64,000 bases of DNA from Spirosoma panaciterrae DSM 21099 (GCF_000374025.1 NZ_KB893172.1:248001-312000), one strand, 5' to 3'. Shown: positions 1-9,196, counted from the first letter of the stretch. Numbers and translations: made by a program. The notes: generated by a model not told the origin, from the sequence alone.

Positions 1-1
1 G

Positions 2-826
2 CTCCTGCGCGAAAGCTGCCGGGAACTGTCGTACGACTATATTGCCGTTCTGGTAGGGGATACCATCACCGAAGAAGCGCTGCCTACCTACGAGTCGTGG
101 CTGATGGATATGGAAGGGATCGATCAGGGTAATCCGAACAGTAGCTGGACCCGCTGGATTCGTAGCTGGACAGCCGAAGAAAACCGACATGGCGATTTGC
201 TTAACAAATTCCTCTACCTGTCGGGGCGGGTAAATATGCACGCGATGGAAGTATCGACGCAATACCTGATTTCGGATGGCTTCGATATTGGTACCAGCCG
301 TGACCCATACCGGAATTTTGTGTATACATCCTTTCAGGAACTAGCCACCAACATATCGCACCGCCGAACGGCAACGCTGGCCAAGCAGGCAGGTTGTAAT
401 CAGTTGTCGAAGATCTGTGGGGTCATTGCATCCGACGAAATGCGCCATCATAAAGCCTACAAAGAATTCGTCAATAAAATTTTTGAGGTCGATCCTTCCG
501 AAATGATGCTGGCCCTGGAGGATATGATGCGCAAAAAGATTGTGATGCCTGCGCACTTCCTGCGGGAAACGGGTGTGAAACTAGGCGAAACGTTTGCCCA
601 TTTTTCCGATGCTGCCCAACGTCTGGGTGTCTATACCACCATGGATTATATCGAGATTGCCGAGTCGTTATTACTGGATTGGAAAATTGAATCCATTGGC
701 GACCTGAACGACAAAGCCCAGCGTGCCCGCGATTATCTGATGGCTCTTCCCGCACGATTGCGCCGGGTGGCCGACCGGACGAAAATTCCAGCCCTGGAAT
801 ATCCCTTTAGCTGGATTGCCGCTTAG
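2..826 (+). CDS. Acyl-[acyl-carrier-protein] desaturase (5' end outside the window)
   Basis: The reading frame is open from base 2 to the TAG at 824-826, so only the N-terminus is missing. This is a soluble di-iron enzyme that introduces a double bond into acyl chains on acyl-carrier protein, for membrane unsaturated fatty acids. Visible family marks are the stretch VLVGDTITEEALPTYESWL near the start and two iron-binding helices, EENRHGD and ASDEMRHH, spaced as expected for two E-x-x-H ligand pairs. The histidine kinase gene begins 3 bases after the stop, so the two may be co-transcribed, although a functional link is not obvious. Confidence 0.9.
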   Translation, partial: LLRESCRELSYDYIAVLVGDTITEEALPTYESWLMDMEGIDQGNPNSSWTRWIRSWTAEENRHGDLLNKFLYLSGRVNMHAMEVSTQYLISDGFDIGTSRDPYRNFVYTSFQELATNISHRRTATLAKQAGCNQLSKICGVIASDEMRHHKAYKEFVNKIFEVDPSEMMLALEDMMRKKIVMPAHFLRETGVKLGETFAHFSDAAQRLGVYTTMDYIEIAESLLLDWKIESIGDLNDKAQRARDYLMALPARLRRVADRTKIPALEYPFSWIAA

Positions 827-829
827 CTT

Positions 830-2182
830 ATGAATCGGTTCGCGATAGGTATAGCCTGGCGTATTCTGGGCGTTGTGGTACTGACCAGTGCGATTACCTA
901 CTTCTGGATTCAGGAAGCTAATGGAATGGTTATCTTTTCGTTAACCATTCTGGGGATCATTCTGACGGTCAATCTATACCGTTTCGTAACCAGTCTGAAC
1001 CGAAAACTGACCCGCTTTCTGGAGTCGGTTCGTTATTCCGATTTTGCCGTTGCTTTCCGGGCCGATAGCAACCTGGGGCCTTCCTTTTATGAACTGAACG
1101 ACCAGTTCAACGAAGTACTGGATGCATTCCGACAGGCACGGGCCGAAAAAGAAGCCAACCTGCATTACGTCAATACCATTGTGCAGCACGTTAGCGTGGG
1201 TTTGCTAACTTTCGATGCCGCCGGGCAGGTAGAGCTGGTCAATCAGACGGCTTTACGTTTGCTGGGTATTTACCGGCTTCGTACCCTGAATGATCTCATT
1301 CCGACGCATCCCGAACTCGCTCAATTACTGAAAACTACCACGGCCTCGCCCGTGCCGACATCCCACCAGCTAGGCGCCGATGGCGAACTGTCGGTGCGCT
1401 GTACCGCCGTTCGGCTGCGCGGACGTCTGGTAACCGTGGTATCGATGCAGAACATCCGTACCGAGTTGCAGCAGCGCGAACTCGATGCCTGGCAAAACCT
1501 GACAAAGGTGCTCCGCCATGAGATTATGAACTCCATTACGCCGATTGTGTCGCTGGCGGGCACCATGCGCGACATTGTCGAAGCCGATCTAATTCCCCTG
1601 GCCTCTGAGCAGCCGGGTGTTATTCCGAATTACGTAAACGAGTCGGTAACGGATCTGCACGATGCGTTGATGACGATTCAGCAACGGGGGGCGGGAATTA
1701 TGCAGTTTGTGGATGCCTACCGGAACTTTACGACCATTCCCCAGCCGATTTTTGCGGACGTGCTTGTCGAGCCACTACTCCGTAATGTGGTGCAGCTCGT
1801 GCAGCCTTATGCCCCCAAATGCCTGATTACGACAAATGTAGGCTCCGCAAACCTGGCCATTCGGGCCGATGTATCGCAGATTGAACAGGTATTGCTCAAC
1901 CTGATCAAAAATGCTATAGAAAGCATGGATGGAATGGACAATCCGCACGTTCAACTGGAAGCTATCTCGGAAGGGCCACAAGTTGTGATTCACGTGACCG
2001 ACAACGGACCGGGCATTGAACCCGAAGCGTTGGAGCAGATTTTTATTCCGTTCTACACCACCAAGAAAACGGGTTCGGGCATTGGTTTGAGCTTATCCCG
2101 CCAGATCATGCAGCTCCACGGTGGAAAACTCACCGCCGAATCTACCCCCGGTCAGGGCAGTACTTTCAGCCTGACGTTCTGA
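830..2182 (+). CDS. NtrY-like membrane sensor histidine kinase with PAS domain
   Basis: The 450-residue protein has two membrane segments close together at residues about 5-50, a HAMP/linker-like stretch, a PAS-like domain (about 105-215), a dimerisation helix with phospho-acceptor His230 (LRHEIMNS), and an ATPase domain with N box (NLIKNAIESM), G1 (DNGPGIEPE) and G2 (TGSGIGLSLS). With almost no periplasmic loop it probably senses membrane or cytoplasmic signals, as NtrY-type kinases do. Its partner regulator, often an NtrC-type protein, is not visible here and may lie upstream. The ATG is 3 bases after the desaturase stop. Confidence 0.88.
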   Translation: MNRFAIGIAWRILGVVVLTSAITYFWIQEANGMVIFSLTILGIILTVNLYRFVTSLNRKLTRFLESVRYSDFAVAFRADSNLGPSFYELNDQFNEVLDAFRQARAEKEANLHYVNTIVQHVSVGLLTFDAAGQVELVNQTALRLLGIYRLRTLNDLIPTHPELAQLLKTTTASPVPTSHQLGADGELSVRCTAVRLRGRLVTVVSMQNIRTELQQRELDAWQNLTKVLRHEIMNSITPIVSLAGTMRDIVEADLIPLASEQPGVIPNYVNESVTDLHDALMTIQQRGAGIMQFVDAYRNFTTIPQPIFADVLVEPLLRNVVQLVQPYAPKCLITTNVGSANLAIRADVSQIEQVLLNLIKNAIESMDGMDNPHVQLEAISEGPQVVIHVTDNGPGIEPEALEQIFIPFYTTKKTGSGIGLSLSRQIMQLHGGKLTAESTPGQGSTFSLTF

Positions 2183-2230
2183 TATTTTCGTTATACTTAC
2201 GATAAAATCAGATCATACTATCCATGTGAA

Positions 2231-2957
2231 ATGTCCTTGTTATCAAGGTGTTGCGGAGTCGAAATCCTACGCTGATCCTGTGTTTTCTGCAGGAAGCCTT
2301 TAAAGCTGAGCAGTATTCACCTACACTAAGCCATGAGCGACTGGCAGGCCATCTGGCTGATTTTCTGGAAACCTGGATTACAACCGAAAAATCAAATTTT
2401 ATCTGCATTCCGAAGGCCAGAAAGTAAATGACTCGTTCTACTTGCTGGCCCAGAAACTGGAAAAGATCATTGCCGAAAAGCACCTCCGCGACCGACGCAA
2501 ATCGCTGACCCTCATCAACGAAATTCGAACGCTGGCCTTTACGGCTATGGACAATCCTCCCCGCGACGACGCATTTCTGGAAATCGACGGAAAGGCGGAC
2601 TATGTGTCGTCCGACCCATTTGTATCCTTACAGGAGCGGGAGAGTCGGATTGAGCCGCGTGTGTTGGCAATTGCCGAAACGGAAGAAACGAACTATGAGT
2701 CCCTTGTGAACCAGTACGTTATCGATAAATCGGTGTTGCTGGCCAATGTGAAATACAGGCTCCGCTCGCAGACGCAGGTGACGCTTCGGGAAGTGATTGA
2801 TGAGTTTGGTCTGAAGTACGGTCTGGCCGAGTTGATGGCTTATGGTAGTCTGGCGGCCGCTTCTACCAAACACCTCATCAACGATAATCAACAAGATAGC
2901 TATATGATCGGAGAAAACCGGAGGGCAGAGTTTCCGGAGATTATATTTTGCCGGTAG
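2231..2957 (+). pseudogene. jetA: Wadjet JetA (DUF3375) remnant with large internal deletion and frameshifts
   Basis: A possible start (MSLLS) at 2231 leads, after a frame change, into a frame from 2248 reading LRSRNPTLILCFLQEAF and GHLADFLE, which resembles the N-terminus of DUF3375. The frame then shifts near 2373 into one reading RKIKFYLHSEGQK, QKLEKIIAEKHL and INEIRTLAF, then SQTQVTLREVIDEFGLKYGL and a FPEIIFCR end, which resembles the C-terminal third of DUF3375. Full members are about 480 residues, so roughly 200-250 middle residues are missing. JetA is a kleisin-like subunit of the Wadjet plasmid-defence SMC complex. From 2442 a TTG-started 171-residue frame stays open, so a fragment could still be made. 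The match is from memory and needs a profile search. Confidence 0.6.
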
Positions 2958-2958
2958 T

Positions 2959-2993
2959 TTTTTTGACAGCCGGGCCGCCGGGCTATCAAAAAA
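2959..2993 (+). terminator. Hairpin with T-tract after the jetA remnant
   Basis: An inverted repeat (2959-2974 and 2978-2993) has a GC core (agccggg/ccgggct, one mismatch) flanked by six T on the left and six A on the right. It looks like a bidirectional rho-independent terminator between the jetA remnant and the Rpn nuclease gene. Confidence 0.55.
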
Positions 2994-3043
2994 GCAATAT
3001 ATATCTTATGTTTTCGTTTTAGGTTACTTATGCGCGTTTTCTC

Positions 3044-3051
3044 TACTTTTG
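3044..3051 (+). promoter_or_regulatory. Bacteroidota -7 element TACTTTTG just before the Rpn gene
   Basis: TACTTTTG fits the Bacteroidota -7 consensus TAnnTTTG and ends only 4 bases before the ATG at 3056. If used, transcription would begin at or next to the start codon, giving a leaderless or nearly leaderless mRNA. I do not see a strong -33 TTTG element. Confidence 0.45.
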
Positions 3052-3055
3052 TTGC

Positions 3056-3874
3056 ATGGGAAAACAAGCTAGCCAGTACGATAAGATTTTCCGGGAAAAT
3101 ATTGAGGCCGTTATTCCAGGCTTGATGCAACACATTCTTGGAATAAATGCTGTTTCATCGGAAGAATTGCCTGATGACGTACAGCATACCAAAGAGCGTA
3201 AGCCGGATGTGTTAAAGAAAATCACAGATAACCAGGGAAATACATTTGTTCTTCATCTGGAATTTCAACTGGTCGATGAGTCGAAGATGGTCTACCGAAT
3301 GGCTGAGTACTACGTTATGCTGGCCCGTAAATATGAATTGCCTGTTCGCCAGTTTGTAATTTTTCTGGGAGCGCGTAAGCCATCAATGCCTATCCGGATC
3401 ACGAGCGAATACTTGACATTTCATTTCCCGATCATCGTTTTTGCTGACCTCGACTATCATATCTTTCTCCGGTCGGCACAACCTGAGGAGGTAATTTTAG
3501 GAATTCTAGGTAATTTCAAAGAGGAAAACCCTGAAGAAGCGGCTAGACACATCATCCATCGGCTTGCTGAAACGGCAAATGGCGATTTTGCGTTCAATCG
3601 GTATTTCAATCAATTGCGTGTGTTGGCGCAATTGCGTAATTTGAGTGATAATCTAAAAGATATAGCTATGGATAGCCTCGACAATGTTTTTAGCATCGAG
3701 AAAGACTTCATTTACATGATTGGTTTGGATAAAGGCGAAGAAAAAGCTAAGGAGGAAGTTGTCAGAAATTTGCTTACGAAAACGTCTCTTTCAGTAGAGC
3801 AAGTTGCTGATGTAGCAGGTGTTTCTGTTGAATTTGTCGATAAAATCCGGCAAAAAATGGCCGATAGGGAGTAA
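3056..3874 (+). CDS. Rpn-family PD-(D/E)XK nuclease / recombination-promoting protein
   Basis: The 272-residue protein starts GKQASQYDKIFRENIE and carries the family's nuclease core: the aspartate in RKPDVLKK followed by LHLEFQ (the E-x-Q pair), then a helical tail and a C-terminal repeat-like segment (SVEQVADVAGVSVEFV) common to the Rpn/YhgA-like group. Such proteins are DNA endonucleases linked to RecA-independent recombination and, in some cases, phage defence. The gene sits between the jetA and jetB remnants, as if it had entered a Wadjet operon. The frame is intact and the core residues are present, so it may be active. Confidence 0.8.
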   Translation: MGKQASQYDKIFRENIEAVIPGLMQHILGINAVSSEELPDDVQHTKERKPDVLKKITDNQGNTFVLHLEFQLVDESKMVYRMAEYYVMLARKYELPVRQFVIFLGARKPSMPIRITSEYLTFHFPIIVFADLDYHIFLRSAQPEEVILGILGNFKEENPEEAARHIIHRLAETANGDFAFNRYFNQLRVLAQLRNLSDNLKDIAMDSLDNVFSIEKDFIYMIGLDKGEEKAKEEVVRNLLTKTSLSVEQVADVAGVSVEFVDKIRQKMADRE

Positions 3875-3962
3875 CCCGGCTTTCTCTCAAGCTATTTCAC
3901 GTTTCTGGCGGCAGGCTGGCCACTGGTGCCTACGGTTTACAGCCCTTTCCCTGCAACCACGT

Positions 3963-4091
3963 ATGTCCAAACCCTACGCATCAGCCATTGTTAAACTCCT
4001 GCAGTCGCACGCTATTTACGACGACGACCGCACCTATTGGCAACTCCTCGACCAGTACGAAACGCCCATCCGCATACCAGGTGAATCATGA
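3963..4091 (+). pseudogene. jetB: Wadjet JetB (DUF4194) N-terminal remnant
   Basis: The 42-residue frame reads YASAIVKLLQSHAIYDDDR, then TYWQLLDQYETPIR, and stops. This resembles the first 35-40 residues of DUF4194 (JetB), where a helix is followed by a KLL..(V/I)LYRDD-type turn and a W-x-x-L-L helix. Complete JetB is about 200 residues, so most of the gene is lost. In Wadjet operons jetB directly follows jetA, and here a jetA remnant lies 1 kb upstream on the same strand. The 88 bases between the Rpn gene and this frame hold nothing I can identify. Its TGA overlaps the ATG of the next small frame. Confidence 0.5.
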
Positions 4092-4252
4092 AAGCGACAA
4101 AGCCAGTTGCTGCACGCGAGCCAGATAAAACAACCAGACCAAAGAAAAAGCGAAGTTTAGACAACTCTACACTGAAGCCATTTTTTGGTAAAAGCCCTGA
4201 AAACATCTGGGACAAAGACATTTACACGGGCGAAGGAAATTTTAATTTTTGA
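4088..4252 (+). CDS. Small basic protein, possible antitoxin
   Basis: The 54-residue frame begins at an ATG overlapping the jetB-remnant stop (ATGA). It has a Lys/Arg-rich first half (KTTRPKKKRS) and an acidic, aromatic tail (ENIWDKDIYTGEG). Its stop is followed immediately, with a TGATG overlap, by a broken PIN-domain frame, which is the arrangement of type II antitoxin-toxin pairs. I do not recognise the family; the antitoxin idea rests on position only. It could also be a fragment of a longer gene. Confidence 0.35.
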   Translation: MKATKPVAAREPDKTTRPKKKRSLDNSTLKPFFGKSPENIWDKDIYTGEGNFNF

Positions 4253-4462
4253 TGGACGAGATTATTCAATTGTCCTGAACTATCTGACCCGCAATCAAAA
4301 AGCTTTATCACCGACTGCCGGAAACGAATTGAACAGGCAGATATGGTTTATGTTTGTGTAGCGACTCTCTGGGAATTGGCTAATTACATTCGGGAAGGGT
4401 TGATTGTGTTAGATAAAGAATTAGCTCAACGCTTCAGCCGTTTTTTCGGCGTAGGTGTCTAG
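4253..4462 (+). pseudogene. Truncated, frameshifted PIN-domain toxin (VapC-like)
   Basis: After the TGA at 4250-4252 the same frame continues as ELSDPQSKSFITDCRKRIEQ, then YVCVATLWELANYIREGLIV, resembling PIN ribonuclease toxins (a D-P motif followed by a V-S-x-A-S-L-W-E-like strand-helix with the conserved Glu). The expected start would be the ATG at 4252, but that frame stops after 8 codons, so a one-base shift separates start and body. The C-terminal catalytic half is missing, and the end overlaps the 3' end of the opposite DUF3037 gene. It is judged a relic of a toxin-antitoxin module. Confidence 0.4.
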
Positions 4463-5275
4463 CTGTTCTTCCTCAACAATTTTTACAAATGGCTGGTCGC
4501 CTAAAAGCTGAATAGCCTGATCGTATGGCTTGAACAATTGGCGATCTTTAGGACGGGCTACCAACACATCGAAGCGGGCGTTACGTTGCTCAGCATAAGG
4601 GCGCAAAAGCGTAAACTGCCCTACATTAAGGGTCGCTTTGTCCGTAATTGACTGCTCCAGCTTCAAATCGAAGCTCACGGGTTTTACCAAATTAAAACTC
4701 CCGTTTTGCCAGGCAAATGCGAATTGATACGTAAAGTTTGTCCCCTCTGGCTTTACAGTGACAGGTCGGTCAAACGCTTCACCTGACAATAGCCCCTTGA
4801 GCTGACGCTGAAGACGTTTCTGGTATTCTTTCAGTAAATAGCCTTCATCATGCCGAACCTGGTGTTCGCTTTCCTCGTAAAATGAGAGATAGAGTTTATA
4901 AAACTGCTCGCTGATGGCCGACAAGTCTTCTGTATACAGCACAGCCGTTTTTAGCTCGCCAAACTGCAACGCACTACTATCCCGAATCAGAATTTCGTTA
5001 TCAATGAGCTGCCTTGGATAGGCCTCGTAATCCGCGAAGACCTCCGGCTGCTTAGTTAATTGATTAGTACGGGCAACGATTCCCTTGAAAGAAGAGCGGA
5101 TGACTTTCTCGGAAAATTTAGGGTAAAGCTTCCGAATACGACCTAATCGTTCGGGGTAAAGAAACGTAGCGGTGCGTTGCTCAGGAAACAGTAGCAACAC
5201 CCCAACGTTCAGCACTTCACCCAGCGACTGGGCGTACCGATATTGTAGGAGGCTATAGTAAAAGACTGAGTTCAC
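4421..5275 (-). CDS. DUF3037 family protein
   Basis: The 284-residue protein opens with the DUF3037 signature FYYSLLQYRYAQSLGEVLNV, then GVLLLFPE. The biochemical role of this family is unknown; members often sit beside HipA-like kinases or in defence islands. The start is GTG at 5275, 4 bases after the stop of the IetS-like protease, so it is probably co-transcribed with and possibly translationally coupled to the IetAS pair. Its 3' end overlaps the PIN-toxin remnant on the other strand. Confidence 0.78.
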   Translation of the reverse strand: MNSVFYYSLLQYRYAQSLGEVLNVGVLLLFPEQRTATFLYPERLGRIRKLYPKFSEKVIRSSFKGIVARTNQLTKQPEVFADYEAYPRQLIDNEILIRDSSALQFGELKTAVLYTEDLSAISEQFYKLYLSFYEESEHQVRHDEGYLLKEYQKRLQRQLKGLLSGEAFDRPVTVKPEGTNFTYQFAFAWQNGSFNLVKPVSFDLKLEQSITDKATLNVGQFTLLRPYAEQRNARFDVLVARPKDRQLFKPYDQAIQLLGDQPFVKIVEEEQLDTYAEKTAEALS

Positions 5276-5279
5276 ACGA

Positions 5280-7815
5280 TTAGACCTGCTGTTGAATTTG
5301 TACTTCTACCTCGTTAGCAATCCGAATTCTCTCATATACACTTACTCCTGCTTCTAACGATTCGAAACTTGCAGTGATAGCGTATGGAGCTTTTGCTTCT
5401 GGATCTTTATCCCATCCTTTATGACCACGAATAGCTATCATAAATTCGCTAGGAAGTTGGTAAGATTTAACGATGAACCAATCCTTTTGAAGTGTGCTAT
5501 CTTGCCGTTTCACCTGTTTTATTCTACCCCAGTTCGTCCGTGCATGAATCATCCAAGGAATAGTTGAGTTTGGAATAATTAATTCCTCAGTCAAATCATC
5601 ATCATTATCGTCAAACTTTTCTCTAGTTACTCGCCTTAAGAACTGCTCATAAGATTCATCTAACTTAGCTGTTTCAAAATCTAACCAAGTCGACAAGTAA
5701 GATTTAGTTAGTCGGCGAGTGCGACGGGGTTGGGCTTTATAAGCCAATGTTACCTCAACTAATACATCAAAATCAGTACCAGGGCTACGTAACTCATTAG
5801 GAATAGTAACGCTGTATAAATGCAGTTCCGCTGCTTGAATTATGTCTGAAGCAATAAGTGTAACACGGTTTTCAGTATTACCTGTTGCTCGTTGAATATC
5901 GGGTAGTCCATAACCGCATGTGCGGAGGTGAGTTAAGTTAGGCGTTCTGAAATTGTTATTGGTTAACCGCGCTGATTGAGCAATTAATGCACGATACATT
6001 AATGTTGTCTCATTTGGTAATGAGCTCTGTAATTGTGCAGCAAGGTGGGCAATTTTAGGAGCTGCAAAGGAAGTACCAACTCTGTCACGGCCAATGGCAC
6101 CATTTCCATCACTAGGTACTCGAACTAATAAAGGAGAAGTGTTAGCTAATTCAAAAACCTGCAGTGGACCTGTTTTCGGTCTGACAAGGTCACCACCATA
6201 TTCAACAACATCTGGCTTGATCGTACCCCACATACCAAGTCCCACTTTGGTAAAACTTGAAGGTTGACCTTCTTGACTGATAGACTGGCGTCCTGCGTCA
6301 TCATAAGTGAGAGCACTAATTGACCCTACAGTGATAGCAAAGCTACTTTGCGCTGGGTTTGATATCCGACCTCCATTTTCTAACAAGTAATCTGGATAAT
6401 TGCGGCCAGCTACCAGATGATCCTTTACACCTATACAGCTTGCGTGAGGGATTGAACTTTTGGGTAAATTTCCCGTAGAAACAACAAATAAAATATCTTT
6501 TTCCCACATCAACTGATCAAGTGCAGCGCCCCAAGCAGACATGTGAGTTGTCCGACAAGGCACTTTATAATTGATGGAAAGATTAAAAATTTTAGTTTCT
6601 GGAAACTGATCAACAATATCGCGCATCAGTTTGGGCGGATACAACTGCTTAGGAAGATAACAATCATCGTCCAAAACGCGTGCATTCTGAAGCCAGGCTA
6701 TAGGCTGAATGTTTCCGCTAATAGGAATATTATTGGCATATAAGATAGCGCCCGCCACACGAGTACCATGACCACCGCCGGTGACATAATCATTGACATC
6801 ACTTATACCGGGCAGAAAGCTTTTTGAGGCAGTAGCATCAATAGCAATGGATAAGTATCGGTGGCCTTCCATTATGCCGCTATCGATTACGCATACTTTT
6901 GGTGCGTTTGCCGATGGAGCAACAAAATCTAGAGTTTCTTCAGTGTCATAACCGGAGGCCTCTGTAGCAGGTATATCATTTTCCTCTACTTCAACAACAT
7001 CAAAAACGTACTGGTAATTCAGCGCAAAATCTTTCAAGCATTTGCCCGACACACGTATCCGATATCCGAAACTATCTTGAGAATCAACTGGCCCAGCTAT
7101 TAGTTCTGAGCCTTCATAACTGAATAATAAGTTCTCAAAAGCTATTTGGCGGTTATCCGCAATATTGATTCGATCTTCTTCCGCGAGCAACTTATCTTCA
7201 TGCCATCTATCAATTGCCCGCTGGTAGGCTTCTTCGCTTTGGTCACGACCCTTTGTCGGATAATTTCGAACTTTAACGTAACAAGCGATACCAATGTCCA
7301 AGATGAATTCATCAGTATCTTGTATTGCTTCCCATTTTTCGAGTAAACCTTCCGATAAAATTCGACTTAACTTCCATTGCTGACCGTCGTTGATATCCCA
7401 GAGTCGAGCCTGAGCTTTTAGATTCTCTTTGGTTGCGAATTCGTCTATCTTTCTACGAAGGCCCTGAAAATCGTCAATACTTGCGCCTAAAATGAAACCA
7501 TCCTCTTCTTCAGCAATTATTTCAATATTGTAAGCAGATGGAAATGTCTCTATATCAAATTTTCGTGGATCGACTTCTAACAGGACAGGTATAATTTGGG
7601 TATCCGGTAAATCCGGTAACCCTTTCTCCAAACGTTCTTGTAGATTTTCATACCAGCTTGAACGTATATTTTCAGTTGCGTCACGAAGACGACTTGCATG
7701 GCGCTGCCGATTTGCTATGTTCTGTAGAGTACGCTCATCTTCGTTAGGACCTGAACCAGTTGTACCGGGGTTTGCCTTGATATTTTTTCTTAAGACTGAG
7801 GTGTGGAAACGCCAT
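5280..7815 (-). pseudogene. ietS: IetS-like subtilisin (S8) protease, frameshifted near the start
   Basis: A subtilase core is clear: catalytic Asp in CVIDSGIMEG (about 6880-6900), His in GHGTRVAGA (about 6755-6782) and Ser in GTSFAAP (about 6058-6078), so all three residues are present. The downstream frame has only a TTG start at 7631, but homologous sequence continues upstream in frame (NEDERTLQNIANRQRHASRL) without any ATG. The natural start, ATG at 7813-7815 (MAFPHLSLKKKYQGKP), lies in another frame, and removing one base from the CCCC run at 7767-7770 joins the two into GKPGTTGSG. IetS partners with the AAA ATPase IetA in a defence/toxin-antitoxin-like pair. It could be a real mutation, a sequencing error, or a protein now started at 7631. 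Confidence 0.7.
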
Positions 7816-7823
7816 CTGAAAGA

Positions 7824-8813
7824 TTACCTGTACTGTTTATTTTCTTCGTAAGCTTTATTTAAATATGCTTGTGTAACAATTTGCTCTCCATCAATCACTG
7901 TCATCTTAGCGGCATCCGTTGCAATCTTTACTATAAGTGCCGCCGAGAAACCAAGCATATCTTTAGCCAGTTCATTCCAATCAACACCTTTATTCACGTT
8001 AATTGCAGCTAAAGTGTGTTTTAGTAATTGGCAAATCTCTGTTTGACCAGGCATTGGGATTTCAATAATATCATCGAATCGGCGAAACAGTGCCTTATCT
8101 AAGGCATTCTCCAGATTTGTTGTAGCGATCAATAAGCCTGGAGAGTTGTACTCTTCCAGTAAATTTAATAAAATATTTACTATACGATGCATTTCACCTA
8201 CATCCTGTGCTGTTGTTCGTGACTGAGCGATAAAATCGAATTCGTCCAGTAATAATACGCAAGGGTAGGTTTTCAGCGATTCAAATAACTTGGTCAAATT
8301 AGTCGCCGATTCGCCTAAATAAGAAGAAATTATCGCTTCAAATCGGACTTTGAGAAATGGTAACCCAATGTTCCACGCAATTCGCTCAGCACTCATGCTT
8401 TTACCACAGCCAGGATGTCCGTAAAGAAGAATTTTTTTCTTAGGTTTTAATCCATAGCGTGCAAGCCGTTCTCGCGCTACATACTCTTTTTCTATTCGCT
8501 GAATTTTTGTTTCTACTTCATTAGGCAATATCATCTCATGCCTTAGCAACTCTCGTTCAACCGGTGTTGCTAGAGGTAGCTTGTTACGTGTGTCTGTTGG
8601 GATCGATACCCCTTGTGGTATTAACCGTTTTAACTCACCTTGGAAGCCCTGCCGCTTAATATTTTTCTCTAAAATATCGGTTAGTCGGTCAGCTAGTCGG
8701 TCATGCCCTTTATTACGCTCGTCCTCCACGATCCGATATGCCACCTTCACGATGTCATCGTCTCGGTTGCCCTCAATAGAGCGAAATAAACGAGTCATTA
8801 GGTCTTGATTCAT
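7824..8813 (-). CDS. ietA: IetA-like AAA ATPase
   Basis: The 329-residue protein has a helical N-terminal region (1-120) and one AAA module: Walker A GHPGCGKS at 132-139, Walker B VLLLDEFDF around 186-194, and a RRFDDIIEIP segment carrying the arginine-finger/sensor region. It closely fits the ATPase partner of IetS-type subtilisins, first described as ietA/ietS on Agrobacterium plasmids and later reported as anti-phage. The ATG is at 8813. Its TAA lies 8 bases before the proposed protease ATG at 7815, so the two genes form an operon. In such pairs the ATPase is thought to restrain the protease. Confidence 0.75.
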   Translation of the reverse strand: MNQDLMTRLFRSIEGNRDDDIVKVAYRIVEDERNKGHDRLADRLTDILEKNIKRQGFQGELKRLIPQGVSIPTDTRNKLPLATPVERELLRHEMILPNEVETKIQRIEKEYVARERLARYGLKPKKKILLYGHPGCGKSMSAERIAWNIGLPFLKVRFEAIISSYLGESATNLTKLFESLKTYPCVLLLDEFDFIAQSRTTAQDVGEMHRIVNILLNLLEEYNSPGLLIATTNLENALDKALFRRFDDIIEIPMPGQTEICQLLKHTLAAINVNKGVDWNELAKDMLGFSAALIVKIATDAAKMTVIDGEQIVTQAYLNKAYEENKQYR

Positions 8814-9196
8814 TATCGTTTGTAACGAAAATCTCCGTTATATGATGGTTCTGAAGGTAAATTTTTAACAGTTCAATCTACCCCAATTTAAGGTAAATTA
8901 ACGTAATAATCTACGATTTGCAGCTATAAATAGGGCTTTCGGAAGAAAAAAATATGATTCTGTCATCCGAGGTAATTTTCTAATATGCGATATAGTTACA
9001 GGTCTGCTGGGTGCAAGATGTATAACCAGCAGACCTCGGAAAATGTACATTTTAAGGCTTAATGCTGATGATAACATCAAACTTAAGATATACTTATAGC
9101 TAACCTCAAAAAACGCACTTTTTAAGGTTAACTGCCATCAACGACCTCATTTTTGAGGTACATTTGCCTAGCTAACCTTAAAAAAGGCGGATTTTA
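8814..9196. promoter_or_regulatory. AT-rich intergenic region with repeated AGGTAA-type motifs and hairpins
   Basis: This 383-base gap upstream of ietA holds no gene I can support. It does hold several copies of a motif near GAGGTAAATTT (8853-8866, 8889-8900, 8969-8979, 9154-9166). There is also a perfect 10-bp inverted repeat (9001-9010 and 9026-9035), a TAACCT/AGGTTA hairpin (9101-9130), an acctca/tgaggt inverted repeat (9144-9159), and two direct copies of GCTAACCT (9099 and 9171 regions). It looks like a multi-operator regulatory region, but the binding factor is unknown. Confidence 0.4.

Noticed and set aside
5280..7815. Programmed ribosomal frameshifting as the explanation for the IetS start
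   Set aside because: The CCCC run has no slippery heptamer or downstream pseudoknot that I can see; mutation or sequencing error is simpler.
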